Source: Ensifer adhaerens (GTDB taxonomy: Bacteria; Pseudomonadota; Alphaproteobacteria; Rhizobiales; Rhizobiaceae). Taken from it: a stretch of DNA of 64,000 nucleotides. This document shows, one piece after another, positions 51,880 through 60,854 of the stretch. The notes under the pieces are model-generated. The model did no database searches. It was not told the DNA's origin and saw only the letters and a list, made by a program, of their open reading frames with translations. Made by a program: the position numbers and the translations under genes. Within the stretch, counting starts at the first letter, position 1; every line of letters begins with the position of its first letter. Location: the NCBI RefSeq assembly GCF_020035535.1, contig NZ_CP083350.1:2986501-3050500 (forward strand). Direction: 5' to 3'.

Positions 51880-52920
51880 ATGAATATCAAAAGTCTTCTT
51901 CTCGGCTCCGCTGCCGCCCTCGCAGCAGTCTCCGGTGCCCAGGCAGCCGACGCAATCGTCGCAGCCGAGCCGGAGCCCATGGAATATGTTCGCGTTTGCG
52001 ACGCTTTCGGCACCGGCTACTTCTACATCCCGGGCACCGAAACCTGCCTCAAGATCGGCGGCTTCCTCCGCTTCCAGACCTCCTTCGGTCCGGATGAAGT
52101 CAACGGTCGTCAGGGCTGGGGTACGGCTGGCACGTCTGACTGGGATGCCTTCTCGCGCGCCTACATCTCGTTCTCTGCCAAGAGCGACACCGAATATGGC
52201 ACGCTCACGGGCTTCTTCGCCGCTGAGTTCAACGCTGACAACGACACCGACGCTGGCGACAGCCGCATCGACGTCGACGAAGCCTACATCCAGCTCGGCG
52301 GCCTGAAGGCCGGCTTCTTCTACAGCTGGTGGGACAAGGGCCTGAACGGCGAAACCGACTCGATCGGCAACGTCACCGAGTTCAACTCGATCGCCTACCT
52401 CTATGACGGTGGCTCGTTCCAGGCTGGTATCGCCGTTGACGAACTTGAGGGCTGGTCCACCAAGGCAAACGGCGTTGGCGTTGAAGGTATCGTTTCGGCC
52501 ACGCTCGGCGGCGTTTCCATCGACCTGCTCGGCGGCTACGACACCGAATGGGAAGAAGGCGCGATCCGCGCGCTGCTCTCGGCCGACCTCGGCCCGGGCC
52601 AGCTGCAGGTTGCCGGCATCTGGGCTTCCAACCCGAACACCTATTGGCGCGCGTCGGAATGGAGCGTTGCAGCTTCGTACGCCTTCAAGGCCACCGACAA
52701 GCTGAAGATCACCCCCGGCGTTCAGTACTGGGATAGCCTGCGCACCGGCAACGACTTCAACAACGACCTCGACAAGTGGCGCGCGGGTGTAACGCTCGAC
52801 TACGCGATCACCGAAGGTCTGGCGACCCGTATTTCGGTTCAGTACAACCAGGAAGACCTGACGGCCACGACCGACCGCGACTACGTCTCGGGCTTCGTCC
52901 GCCTGCAGCGCAACTTCTAA
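51880..52920 (+). CDS. Outer-membrane porin of the Omp2/RopA family
   Basis: A 346-residue porin. The signal peptide (MNIKSLLLGSAAALAAVSGA) is cleaved before AADAI. The mature start EYVRVCDAFGTGYFYIPGTE with CLKIGGFLRFQ is the fingerprint of Rhizobiales Omp2/RopA porins, including a Cys pair. Alternating beta-strands follow, and the protein ends VRLQRNF with the terminal Phe needed for outer-membrane assembly. Codon use is strongly biased, as in highly expressed genes. It forms a 16-strand trimeric channel for small hydrophilic solutes. A strong terminator follows. Confidence 0.95.
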   Translation: MNIKSLLLGSAAALAAVSGAQAADAIVAAEPEPMEYVRVCDAFGTGYFYIPGTETCLKIGGFLRFQTSFGPDEVNGRQGWGTAGTSDWDAFSRAYISFSAKSDTEYGTLTGFFAAEFNADNDTDAGDSRIDVDEAYIQLGGLKAGFFYSWWDKGLNGETDSIGNVTEFNSIAYLYDGGSFQAGIAVDELEGWSTKANGVGVEGIVSATLGGVSIDLLGGYDTEWEEGAIRALLSADLGPGQLQVAGIWASNPNTYWRASEWSVAASYAFKATDKLKITPGVQYWDSLRTGNDFNNDLDKWRAGVTLDYAITEGLATRISVQYNQEDLTATTDRDYVSGFVRLQRNF

Positions 52921-52942
52921 TCCGACGCCATCCGATGAAAGA

Positions 52943-52976
52943 GCCCGCAACCTCGATCGAGGTTGCGGGCTTTCTT
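52943..52976 (+). terminator. Strong intrinsic terminator of the porin gene
   Basis: GCCCGCAACCTCGA (52943-52956) and TCGAGGTTGCGGGC (52957-52970) form a perfect 14-bp stem, followed by TTTCTT on the plus strand and preceded by GAAAGA. Confidence 0.92.
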
Positions 52977-53016
52977 GTTGCCAACGATGGACGTCAGCCG
53001 CCGGATCAGGAGTTGG

Positions 53017-53619
53017 TCAATTGGCTGGCGTCGGCTCGCCCAGTGAAAGCATCAGACGGTTAGCCCAGTTGAAGAAGGCGGCGCCATGGATCACATCGGC
53101 GATTTCTAGTTCATCTAGTCCGGCCGCAGCCAGCCGAGCGACATGCTCTTCGCCGAAGGCGAGCGGCGTCGCAGTCAGTGCGACGGAAGCGGCAACAATG
53201 GCGTTCCAGCGTTCGCCAAGATCGGCGCCGACACCTTCATCCAGCAGCTTCTGCACGTCGTCGCCACGTTTCGAATGGTGAGACGCGAAGCGCGAATGGA
53301 CGGAGGCGCAGAAGATGCAGCCGTTGGAGCGCGAGGCGGCCGTGGCCGCTAGCTCGCGCTCGGCCCGCGGCAAGCCCGTGCGGGTATTGTAGAAGATGTC
53401 CTTGTCCGTCTTCGTGCGGGCTTCCAGGACCTCCGGATCGCGCACCAGCAGACGAAAATAGGGAGACTTGGCACGCGCCGCCTCGACAAGCCCTTGGAGA
53501 TGTCGCTCGGTCAGATCGTCCTCCGGCAAGGGCTGGAGCCACGGTGTCCAGCCGATCTCGGCCTGCGTGAAGGTCACCGGAGAATTTTCCACGCTGGGGA
53601 TAATGGCAAGTTCAGTCAT
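53017..53619 (-). CDS. AhpD-like alkylhydroperoxidase-domain protein (Avi_7169 family)
   Basis: A 200-residue carboxymuconolactone decarboxylase/AhpD-like protein. The redox motif is SRSNGCIFCASVHSRF (C-x-x-C followed by His), near residue 100, the catalytic set of AhpD. The C-terminal region has DELEIADVIHGAAFFNWANR, the helical repeat typical of the family. It is the last gene of the seven-gene operon. The pattern of this gene with its neighbours matches a recurrent set of uncharacterised proteins (Avi_7169, Avi_7170, KPN_01858, KPN_01854 types). It probably detoxifies or reduces a product of the adjacent monooxygenase. Confidence 0.85.
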   Translation of the reverse strand: MTELAIIPSVENSPVTFTQAEIGWTPWLQPLPEDDLTERHLQGLVEAARAKSPYFRLLVRDPEVLEARTKTDKDIFYNTRTGLPRAERELAATAASRSNGCIFCASVHSRFASHHSKRGDDVQKLLDEGVGADLGERWNAIVAASVALTATPLAFGEEHVARLAAAGLDELEIADVIHGAAFFNWANRLMLSLGEPTPAN

Positions 53620-53641
53620 TGTCGCGGTTCCTTTCGGTGGC

Positions 53642-54259
53642 TTATGCGGCGGCGCGCTTCGATGCGGCGGAAAGCAGGCCGAGCCCGGCGATCACCCGGA
53701 TCTGGAACGCGACAAACGATACGAGTTGCGACAGCGTGACGATGCCATCGGTCGTCCAGCCGGCATCGAGCAGCACCTGCAACGCTTGCGGGCTGGCCTC
53801 GCGCGGACGGAAAACCAGCAGATGTGCATGTTCAAACGCGGCTGAGAGCTTGCCGCCGAGCACGTCACGGTTTGCCTCCGAGACACGGTAGAGCAGACCT
53901 GCCTTGTTCTCGACCCTCAGTGGCCCCTCAGGGAAATTGCCATATGGCCCAACCGCTTGTCCTGCCCCAATTTCGGCTTTCAGTATCTCGACAAGCCAGC
54001 GGCCCGCAGCACCTTCCTCCAGCGGATTGACGTAGAATTCATAGATATCGGGCTGACGGTGCAGCCCGGCGACAAAGCCCGCGACCGCCTGCCGCTCCAC
54101 CAGTGACACGTCGCCGACGGTCTTGGGCTGAAACAGCGCCAGGTAGCTTTGCTGTGCCTGTTCACGCGTCTCGGGTCGCTGAGCGCGAACGCGGTCGAGG
54201 TTCGATCCCGGCGTGATGCCGGCAAGCAGATCGATGATGTCTGGTGACGCTTGGGTCAT
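53642..54259 (-). CDS. CMD-domain protein (Avi_7170 family)
   Basis: A 205-residue carboxymuconolactone decarboxylase-like protein. SPDIIDLLAGITPGSNLDRVRAQRPE is the family N-terminus (the first 20 residues of this run are SPDIIDLLAGITPGSNLDRV). There is no CxxC in it, unlike the neighbouring AhpD-like protein, so it may pair with that protein as a non-redox partner. It overlaps no gene; 22 bases separate it from the AhpD-like gene and 29 from the monooxygenase gene. Confidence 0.82.
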   Translation of the reverse strand: MTQASPDIIDLLAGITPGSNLDRVRAQRPETREQAQQSYLALFQPKTVGDVSLVERQAVAGFVAGLHRQPDIYEFYVNPLEEGAAGRWLVEILKAEIGAGQAVGPYGNFPEGPLRVENKAGLLYRVSEANRDVLGGKLSAAFEHAHLLVFRPREASPQALQVLLDAGWTTDGIVTLSQLVSFVAFQIRVIAGLGLLSAASKRAAA

Positions 54260-54288
54260 GATAGGTCTCCTTTGGGGGGTTATCAGCT

Positions 54289-55335
54289 TCAGCCAACGGC
54301 GCCGAAGCGGCGCGCGTGGAACTTCTCTTGCGGCGCCCAGCCAAGCGCCGGCGCGACCTTGGTCGCGATCAACTCGATCGATCGCAGGATCAACGGATGC
54401 GGCGGATCGACGGAATGAACCTGGAACACAAGGTCGGTAACACGCTCGAGCGTCTCGTCGCTGCGGAGGCTTTCAATGACATCGTCCACCGATCCAACAT
54501 GGACGTCGAATGCAGCAATCAGATCTGCAAGGGAGTTGCCGGCAACCTTGTGGCCGGCGGCGATCAGGCGTTCCGCGCCGCGGTTCAACCCAATCTCCGC
54601 CAGGCGCAGCGCTTCGGCCCGGCTATCGGCGACAAACAGGCTACGGGAACCGAGGATGCGGGGCGCACGACCGGGGGGAAGCGCGTGCAGATAGGCATCG
54701 ATGATTGGGTTTTGCAGTTCCGCCAGCGAGGCGTTCGGGTTTTCCTGCGGTCGCGGTTGCGTGCGCGACAGCATCAAGCCGTCGCCGGCGCGACCGGCAC
54801 GCTCACCCCCGGCGACCGAGAAGGTTGCCTGCCAGATGCGATCGAGCAGTTGCGGCGCTGCGGGATAGAGACGGTCGCCGCCAGCGAGCGCGCGGCCAGC
54901 CCAGGCATCAAGTACCGTTTGCAGATGTCGACCGAAGACTGCGCCACGTTCCGCACTTTCAAGACCAAAAGCTGTGAAGGATGAGGGCGTTCCACCGGTT
55001 CCAAAGCCGACCTCTAGCCGGCCGCCGGAAAGCAAATCGAGAACCGCTGCATCTTCCGCCACCCGGATCGGGTTTTCGAGTGGCAAGGTGATGACGCCTG
55101 TGCCTAGTCGGATGCGCGTGGTCTCTGCGGCCACGTGCGCGAGAAAGACCAGAGGCGCCGGCAAGCCACCCTCATCGGCATGGAAATGATGCTGTGCCAC
55201 CCAGGCGGTATCGAAGCCGAAGCGTTCGGCCGTCACAATCTGCTCCTTGGCGTAGTAATAGCGGGTACCGGCGGGAACGTCGTCGAGCAGGCGGGTGAAA
55301 AAGCCGAGGCGCTTGCGTGGGGTCGTTTCTGTCAT
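54289..55335 (-). CDS. FMN-dependent luciferase-like monooxygenase (KPN_01858 family)
   Basis: A 348-residue luciferase-fold (TIM-barrel) flavin-dependent oxidoreductase. RKRLGFFTRLLDDVPAGTRY starts the barrel; FGFDTAWVAQHHFHADEGG, RIRLGTGVITLPLENPIRVA and LLSGGRLEVGFGTGG are the typical flavin-binding and active-site strands of luciferase-like monooxygenases. It uses reduced FMN from a separate reductase, which is not in this operon. With the two AhpD-like proteins and the importer it suggests oxidative breakdown of an imported small molecule, perhaps a sulfur compound; substrate unproven. Confidence 0.88.
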   Translation of the reverse strand: MTETTPRKRLGFFTRLLDDVPAGTRYYYAKEQIVTAERFGFDTAWVAQHHFHADEGGLPAPLVFLAHVAAETTRIRLGTGVITLPLENPIRVAEDAAVLDLLSGGRLEVGFGTGGTPSSFTAFGLESAERGAVFGRHLQTVLDAWAGRALAGGDRLYPAAPQLLDRIWQATFSVAGGERAGRAGDGLMLSRTQPRPQENPNASLAELQNPIIDAYLHALPPGRAPRILGSRSLFVADSRAEALRLAEIGLNRGAERLIAAGHKVAGNSLADLIAAFDVHVGSVDDVIESLRSDETLERVTDLVFQVHSVDPPHPLILRSIELIATKVAPALGWAPQEKFHARRFGAVG

Positions 55336-55363
55336 GGTCAGTCCTATCTGTGATGTCAGCGCA

Positions 55364-56995
55364 TCAGGCCGCGGCCCGGCGCTTTTGCCCGGGAATGGCG
55401 TTGATCAGTTCGCGGGTGTAGTCGCTGCTGGGATGTTCGAAGACCTCAGAGACCGCACCACCATCGACGAGGCGCCCATCCTTCAGGACGGAGACGGTGT
55501 CGGACATCTGGCGCACGACGGCGAGGTCGTGAGACACGAAGAGGTAGGTCAGGCCGAGATCGCTCTGCAGCTCCTGAAGGAGCGCGAGAATGCGCGCCTG
55601 GACGCTTACGTCCAGAGCGGATACCGCCTCGTCCAGCACCACCACCTGAGGATCGAGCACAAGGGCCCTGGCGATGGCCACTCTCTGGCGCTGGCCACCG
55701 GAAAGCGCATGCGATCGTCGCGAAAACGCGTCTTCGGGCAAGCCGACGCGGGAGAGGATCGCCCTCGCCTTCTCTTCGCGATCCGCGCGCCTGAGCCGGC
55801 GGAAATTAAGCAGTGGTTCCGCCACGATCTGCAGGATGCTTTGGCGCGGGTCCAGCGATCCGTAGGGGTTCTGGTAGACGAGCTGGATCTTGCGTCGAAA
55901 TTGCCGGAGGTCTTCGCCGGTAAGGCCAGAAAGATCGGTACCGTCAATCTCGATCCGTCCGGCAGTCGGCTTGTCAAAACCAACGATACTTCTGATGGTC
56001 GTCGTCTTTCCCGAGCCAGACTCGCCGACGATCGCGTGGGTCGATCCGCGACGGACACGAAAGCTCAGACCGTCGACCGCGCGAAACCGGCTCTTGCCCA
56101 CGCCCGCAAATTCGCGAACAAGACCGTCGACGACGACAATATCGTCCTGAACGCCCGAACGGACTTTAGGTGGCCTGGACACCGGCGCGGCAAACGACGG
56201 TGCAGCGGCAAGCAGTTGTCGCGTGTAAGGACTGCGCGGTGCCGCCAGAACGACGCTCGCTGCGCCTTGTTCCTGAATTCGCCCGTTCTGAAGAACGACG
56301 ATCCGGTCAGCGCGATCGGCGGCAACGCCCAGATCGTGGGTCACCAATAGGACGGCAGCGCCATACTCGGCTCGCAACTCATCGATCAGGTCGAGTATGC
56401 GTCTCTGCACGGTGACATCGAGCGCACTCGTCGGCTCATCGGCAATAATCAGTTGCGGCCTCAGGGCGATGGCAATCGCGATCAACACCCGCTGGCGCAT
56501 GCCACCCGACAGTTCGTGCGGATATTGCCGCGCACGCAACGCGGGCTCGCTCAAGCCCACGCGGGAGAGGAGGGAAATAACCCGATCGTCGATCTCTTCA
56601 GGACGTAGCGCACCGTGGATCCGGAAGATTTCGCCGACTTGCGCGCCAATGGTCTTGACCGGATTGAGAGAGTTCCCCGGATCCTGCGGCACAAGACTGA
56701 TCCTGGCGCCACGCACCGTTTCCAGTTGCCGGTCGGTCCAGCGGGCAATGTCGGTTCCGTTGAGCTTGATGGTACCGCGTTCTAGACGACCGTTCGCTGC
56801 AAGCAGTCCAATGATCGACTGCGCCGTGGTCGTCTTGCCGGAGCCCGATTCCCCAACCAGCGCAATAACCTCGCCGGGATTGATGCGGAACGAGACATCG
56901 TGAACGGCGCGACGAGCCGTGGACCCATCATCATAGGCGATGCACAAACCTTCGACTTCGAGAACGGGCGGTACCTGCTGAGGAATCACGGTCAT
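55364..56995 (-). CDS. Fused double ATPase of a Dpp-type importer
   Basis: A 543-residue protein with two ABC ATPase halves, replacing the usual DppD and DppF pair. Half 1 has Walker A GESGSGKTTTAQS and signature LSGGMRQRVLIAIAIAL with LIIADEPTSALDVT; half 2 has GESGSGKTTTIRS and [16 protein letters not shown] with VVLDEAVSALDVS. It starts at ATG 56995, overlapping the DppC-like gene by four bases. Confidence 0.93.
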   Translation of the reverse strand: MTVIPQQVPPVLEVEGLCIAYDDGSTARRAVHDVSFRINPGEVIALVGESGSGKTTTAQSIIGLLAANGRLERGTIKLNGTDIARWTDRQLETVRGARISLVPQDPGNSLNPVKTIGAQVGEIFRIHGALRPEEIDDRVISLLSRVGLSEPALRARQYPHELSGGMRQRVLIAIAIALRPQLIIADEPTSALDVTVQRRILDLIDELRAEYGAAVLLVTHDLGVAADRADRIVVLQNGRIQEQGAASVVLAAPRSPYTRQLLAAAPSFAAPVSRPPKVRSGVQDDIVVVDGLVREFAGVGKSRFRAVDGLSFRVRRGSTHAIVGESGSGKTTTIRSIVGFDKPTAGRIEIDGTDLSGLTGEDLRQFRRKIQLVYQNPYGSLDPRQSILQIVAEPLLNFRRLRRADREEKARAILSRVGLPEDAFSRRSHALSGGQRQRVAIARALVLDPQVVVLDEAVSALDVSVQARILALLQELQSDLGLTYLFVSHDLAVVRQMSDTVSVLKDGRLVDGGAVSEVFEHPSSDYTRELINAIPGQKRRAAA

Positions 56996-57876
56996 GCTGC
57001 GGCCTTTCCAAAGGATTGGCTGATACGGTTGGCAGCCAGGACGACGAGAACGACTACGACGCCGGGCGCGGTTGTCAGCCACCAGGCCGTCGAGATGTAA
57101 TTGCGACCTTCCGCGATCAGCAGACCCCATTCGGGTGTCGGTGGCGGCGCGCCATAGCCGAGAAATCCGAGTGTCGAGATTTGCAGCACTGCCGAGCCGA
57201 ACTGCAGCGATGCGAAGGCGAGGACGGACGTGAGCGAGTTCGGAAGGATGTGCCGCCAGAGGACCGATACAAAGGTACCGCCGCTGCCAAATGCCGCCTC
57301 GACATAGTCGCTGCGCCTTACGCGAACGACTTCGGCCCGCGCCAATCGGGCGAAGCCCGCGACCGAGGTGACGCCGACGGCAATCGCCGCATTCACCGTG
57401 CCAAAGCCGAGAAGGATGATAATGCTGAGCGAAAGCAGCAACGGCGGGATCGACAGGAAGACGTCGACAAGCCGCATGATCGCGTCATCAAGCCGTCGGC
57501 GGACGGAACCGGCGATCACGCCGAGCCCGGTGCCGACAATCAGGCCGAGGCCAACGGCAACGAAGGCGCCCGTCAGCGAATGCACGGCACCATGGACGAT
57601 GCGCGCGTAAAGGTCGCGCCCAAGAGCATCCGTCCCGAGCAGATGCTCTGCACTCGGCCGCTTCAACTGCGCCCCGCCCACACCCTCGAGCGGATTATAG
57701 GTAGTGAAGAGCGAGGGGGCGACCGCCCAAAGGAAAACCGTTGCCAGTATGAGCCAGGACAGGGCCAGCCCTGGAGGCACGCGGCGCAGCGCCAAGACCG
57801 TGCGAGAGCGTCGCCCATCTGACCTCCCCATAGCATCCGAAGCGATGTCATCGTCAAGCGTATCGAAAGTGGTCAT
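56992..57876 (-). CDS. Dpp-type ABC importer permease (DppC-like)
   Basis: A 294-residue permease with the DppC loop HLLGTDALGRDLYARIVHGA and the EAA loop DYVEAAFGSGGTFVSVLWRH. It is coupled by four-base overlaps to the DppB-like gene upstream and the ATPase gene downstream. Confidence 0.92.
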   Translation of the reverse strand: MTTFDTLDDDIASDAMGRSDGRRSRTVLALRRVPPGLALSWLILATVFLWAVAPSLFTTYNPLEGVGGAQLKRPSAEHLLGTDALGRDLYARIVHGAVHSLTGAFVAVGLGLIVGTGLGVIAGSVRRRLDDAIMRLVDVFLSIPPLLLSLSIIILLGFGTVNAAIAVGVTSVAGFARLARAEVVRVRRSDYVEAAFGSGGTFVSVLWRHILPNSLTSVLAFASLQFGSAVLQISTLGFLGYGAPPPTPEWGLLIAEGRNYISTAWWLTTAPGVVVVLVVLAANRISQSFGKAAA

Positions 57877-58817
57877 GCGGCAGCTCCGACTTTTGTCCTG
57901 AGGCGCGGATCAAGCACTGGGTAGAGCAGATCCACGGCAAGGTTGATGATCACGAAGGCGAGCGCCGAGAGCACGACGATGGCCTGGAGGACAGCAGCGT
58001 CCTGGCTGCCGACGGCGCGCTCGGTAAGGCCACCGATGCCGTTGAGCCCGAAGACGGTTTCCGTCACTACGGCCCCGGCGATCAATTCACCGAAGAGCAC
58101 GCCGGCAATGGTCAACGTCGGGAGGAGCGCGTTCTTTGCCACATGCCGCCAAAGAAGCCACTGGCGGTTCGCGCCCTTGGCGCGGGCGACGCCGACGAAA
58201 GGCCGCGTCATGACCTCGTCGATGTTGCGCACAAGCACCTGGGCGAGCGGCGCTGAAATCGGTACCGCGAGCGTGAACACGGGTAGGATCAACTCCTGCC
58301 AGGGTCCGGGATTGATGACCGGAACGAGCTTCAAGCGAAAGGAGAAGATCTGGATCAGCATGATCCCGAGCCAGAAGGTGGGGATCGAGATGAAGAGCGA
58401 AGGAACCGATTGCAGTGCACCGCGAAGCCAGGCGAAGGGCGTCAGGCTGGAGAGGAAGGCAATGAGGATTGCCAGCACGGAAGCAAGGAGAAAGCCAAGG
58501 GTGGCAAGTTTCAAGGTTGCCGGCAGATGCGCTGCAAGAAGGCGGCTGACGGGCACGCCCGCCTGAACGGAGTAGCCGAAATCGCTGGTCAGGAACTTGC
58601 CGATCGTCTGCACGTATTGAACGAGTATGGGGCTATCGGCGGCATAGGACGCACGGATCTCTGCGACCTGCTGGGCGCTCAGTCCGAGATCGGGATTTTG
58701 AAACTTGATGAGGATCGCGTCACCGGGCATCGCCTGCAGCAACACGAAGGAGATCGAGAATGCGGCCCACAGGACGAAAAGCGCCTGTCCGACGCGATTA
58801 AGCAAATAGGCGGACAT
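57873..58817 (-). CDS. Dpp-type ABC importer permease (DppB-like)
   Basis: A 314-residue permease. SAYLLNRVGQALFVLWAAFS opens the first helix, and AQQVAEIRASYAADSPILVQ is the periplasmic loop of DppB proteins. It ends VLDPRLRTKVG. ATG 58817 is chosen because AGAGGAA lies 7 bases upstream, whereas upstream ATGs lack one. Confidence 0.9.
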   Translation of the reverse strand: MSAYLLNRVGQALFVLWAAFSISFVLLQAMPGDAILIKFQNPDLGLSAQQVAEIRASYAADSPILVQYVQTIGKFLTSDFGYSVQAGVPVSRLLAAHLPATLKLATLGFLLASVLAILIAFLSSLTPFAWLRGALQSVPSLFISIPTFWLGIMLIQIFSFRLKLVPVINPGPWQELILPVFTLAVPISAPLAQVLVRNIDEVMTRPFVGVARAKGANRQWLLWRHVAKNALLPTLTIAGVLFGELIAGAVVTETVFGLNGIGGLTERAVGSQDAAVLQAIVVLSALAFVIINLAVDLLYPVLDPRLRTKVGAAA

Positions 58818-58885
58818 GGATCCATTCCTCTGCATGCGAATTTCGGGGAGTGGCGGCCACCGCAGGCGCGGTGGCCGCGTGTCGA

Positions 58886-60523
58886 TCAATGCTCGGCGAG
58901 CCAGGTGCTGTAGAAGCTCGGGCGCCCGACAGCCTCGAAGGCAACGCCCTGTACGTAAGGCGCACCGGCATAGGCCTGCGGTTCTTCGAAGATCGGGATC
59001 GCATAGGCCTGGTCCACGACGTAGTCCTGGATCTCACCGGCGATGGCGAGGCGCTTGGCACGATCCGCCTCGGAGGCCAGTGCGTCGAGCAAGCCGTTCA
59101 GCTTGTCATCGACGAAGCCCTGGACCTTGTCGCTGAGACCACCCTTCTGACGCAGCACGTCTCGGTTCTTCGGATAGTACTGGCTCTTGATCACATCGGG
59201 GTCGGCACGGCCGACCATCGCCGGCGAAACCGGTGTCTTCAGCGGATCGAGATCATCGACCGTCCTGCTGCCGCTATCCCCGGCAAGCACGTTGAGCTTC
59301 ACGCCAACCTTGCCCCATTGCTGGGCGACGAGTTGCAGCGTCTCCTTGTTCTGCGGCTGCGGCAGGGATTCGTACGCGGTCAACACAAGTTCCTTGCCGT
59401 CCTTCTGGCGCAGACCGTTGGAACCGACGGACCAGCCCGCCTCATCAAGCAGCGCCTTTGCCTTTTCGGGATCGAAAGCGAGCTTTGCCGAGATATCCTT
59501 GTAGCCGAGCGCGGACGAGGCGATGATCGAGGTCGCCTGCGGATAGTTGGCAGAGAACAGCGTCGTGACGATTTCCTTGGCATCGGTTGCGTGCAGCAGC
59601 GCCTGGCGCACCTTTACGTCTGCCACGAGCGGATTGTCCGGGCGGAAAACGACACTATTGTTCACGCCGCGTGTCGATGGTGCGTAGATCTGGTAGTCCT
59701 GCGCCTCGACCTGCTTTTCATCATAGGCCTGGACCTGACGGATGAAATCCGCCTGCCCTGCGAGCAGCGCGCCGATGCGCACGCTGTCTTCACCGGTGAT
59801 GATATAGGTGATGCCATCGAGATAGGCGCGGCCCTGATGCTCGAGTTTCGCCGGACCCCAAACGTAATCTTCGCGCGCCTTGAGCTGCAGCTCCTTGCCG
59901 ATCGCTTCGCTCTCGACCACGAAGGGACCGGAGCCGATGATCTTGGTCGCATCGCCAAGTTCCTCGAAGGGTAGCGCGAGCGTGCTGGCGGCAACGAGCC
60001 CGGAGCCGATGACAGAGGTTCCTTGCAGGAAGCCCGGCGACGGACGCTTGAAATAGAACTTGACGGTCAGCGGGTCGAGGACCTCGCTGCGCTCATAGTT
60101 GTTGATGACTTCGGAAACCGGTTGCTTCAACGCTTTGTTGCCGAGACCAAAAACGTCGTAATTCTTGGCGACAGCTGCCGCGTCGAGAGGCGTGCCATCG
60201 GAAAAGGTGACGCCGGGGCGGATCTTGAACGTGTATTCGGTCGCATCCGCGTTGATCGTCCAGGACTCGGCGATCCATGGCTCGATCTCCAGCGTTTTCG
60301 GATTTTGATAGGTCAGCTTGTCGGTGATCTGATTGAGGATCCCGCCGTTCGGATAGAAGCCGCCTGCCGGGGGATAGAGATTGGTGTGAGCCTGCTGCTC
60401 CAGATAGATCAGCGTCCCGCCTTTTACCGGCTCCGAACCTTCGGCGCGGGCACTAACGTGGGTCAGGCCAGTGGCTGCGAGCGTCGCGAGGGTGAACGCA
60501 AGCCGTTTCAGTTTCATCGTCAT
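58886..60523 (-). CDS. Dpp-type substrate-binding protein (KPN_01854 family)
   Basis: A 545-residue periplasmic binding protein (SBP_bac_5) with a signal peptide ending near SARA-EG (about residue 28). Motifs: GGTLIYLEQQAHTNLYPPAG, KIRPGVTFSDGTPLDAAAVA and VKVRQALLHATDAKEIV. The TNLYPPAG segment and the run of neighbours identify the KPN_01854 type. First gene of the seven-gene operon. Confidence 0.92.
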   Translation of the reverse strand: MTMKLKRLAFTLATLAATGLTHVSARAEGSEPVKGGTLIYLEQQAHTNLYPPAGGFYPNGGILNQITDKLTYQNPKTLEIEPWIAESWTINADATEYTFKIRPGVTFSDGTPLDAAAVAKNYDVFGLGNKALKQPVSEVINNYERSEVLDPLTVKFYFKRPSPGFLQGTSVIGSGLVAASTLALPFEELGDATKIIGSGPFVVESEAIGKELQLKAREDYVWGPAKLEHQGRAYLDGITYIITGEDSVRIGALLAGQADFIRQVQAYDEKQVEAQDYQIYAPSTRGVNNSVVFRPDNPLVADVKVRQALLHATDAKEIVTTLFSANYPQATSIIASSALGYKDISAKLAFDPEKAKALLDEAGWSVGSNGLRQKDGKELVLTAYESLPQPQNKETLQLVAQQWGKVGVKLNVLAGDSGSRTVDDLDPLKTPVSPAMVGRADPDVIKSQYYPKNRDVLRQKGGLSDKVQGFVDDKLNGLLDALASEADRAKRLAIAGEIQDYVVDQAYAIPIFEEPQAYAGAPYVQGVAFEAVGRPSFYSTWLAEH

Positions 60524-60854
60524 GAGAGCCTTCCTTCGAAAATCAGAAGGCTATGGTACGACTGTCGTCGCAGTTATCAATTAAATCTAGTAAATTAATA
60601 TGCTATATGTTTCGACCCAGCAGAAAGAAGCATCTAGCGCACTGCCGCCAGCGAGTTAATTGTCCCTCCTTGTGTTTTTCCCACCAAATTTGACGGACCC
60701 AAACCCACGCACGTGTGGAAAGAAACGCGCTGATAACCACCGCCACATACCCGACATGCACACGTGCTTGATTGCGCGCGGCAATGACGACATTGTTGTC
60801 ATCCGTTGAAAAGTCTTGGCAATTTCTCTGAACCTCCCAAGGATCGTAAGCATC
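60524..60854. promoter_or_regulatory. Divergent promoter region between binding-protein gene and exoB
   Basis: The left part is AT-rich (60575-60610) and should hold the promoter of the binding-protein operon. ATGACGACATTGTTGTCAT (60784-60802), an imperfect dyad with 5-base arms, lies 53 bases before the exoB ATG and may be an operator. No gene is seen. Confidence 0.4.
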
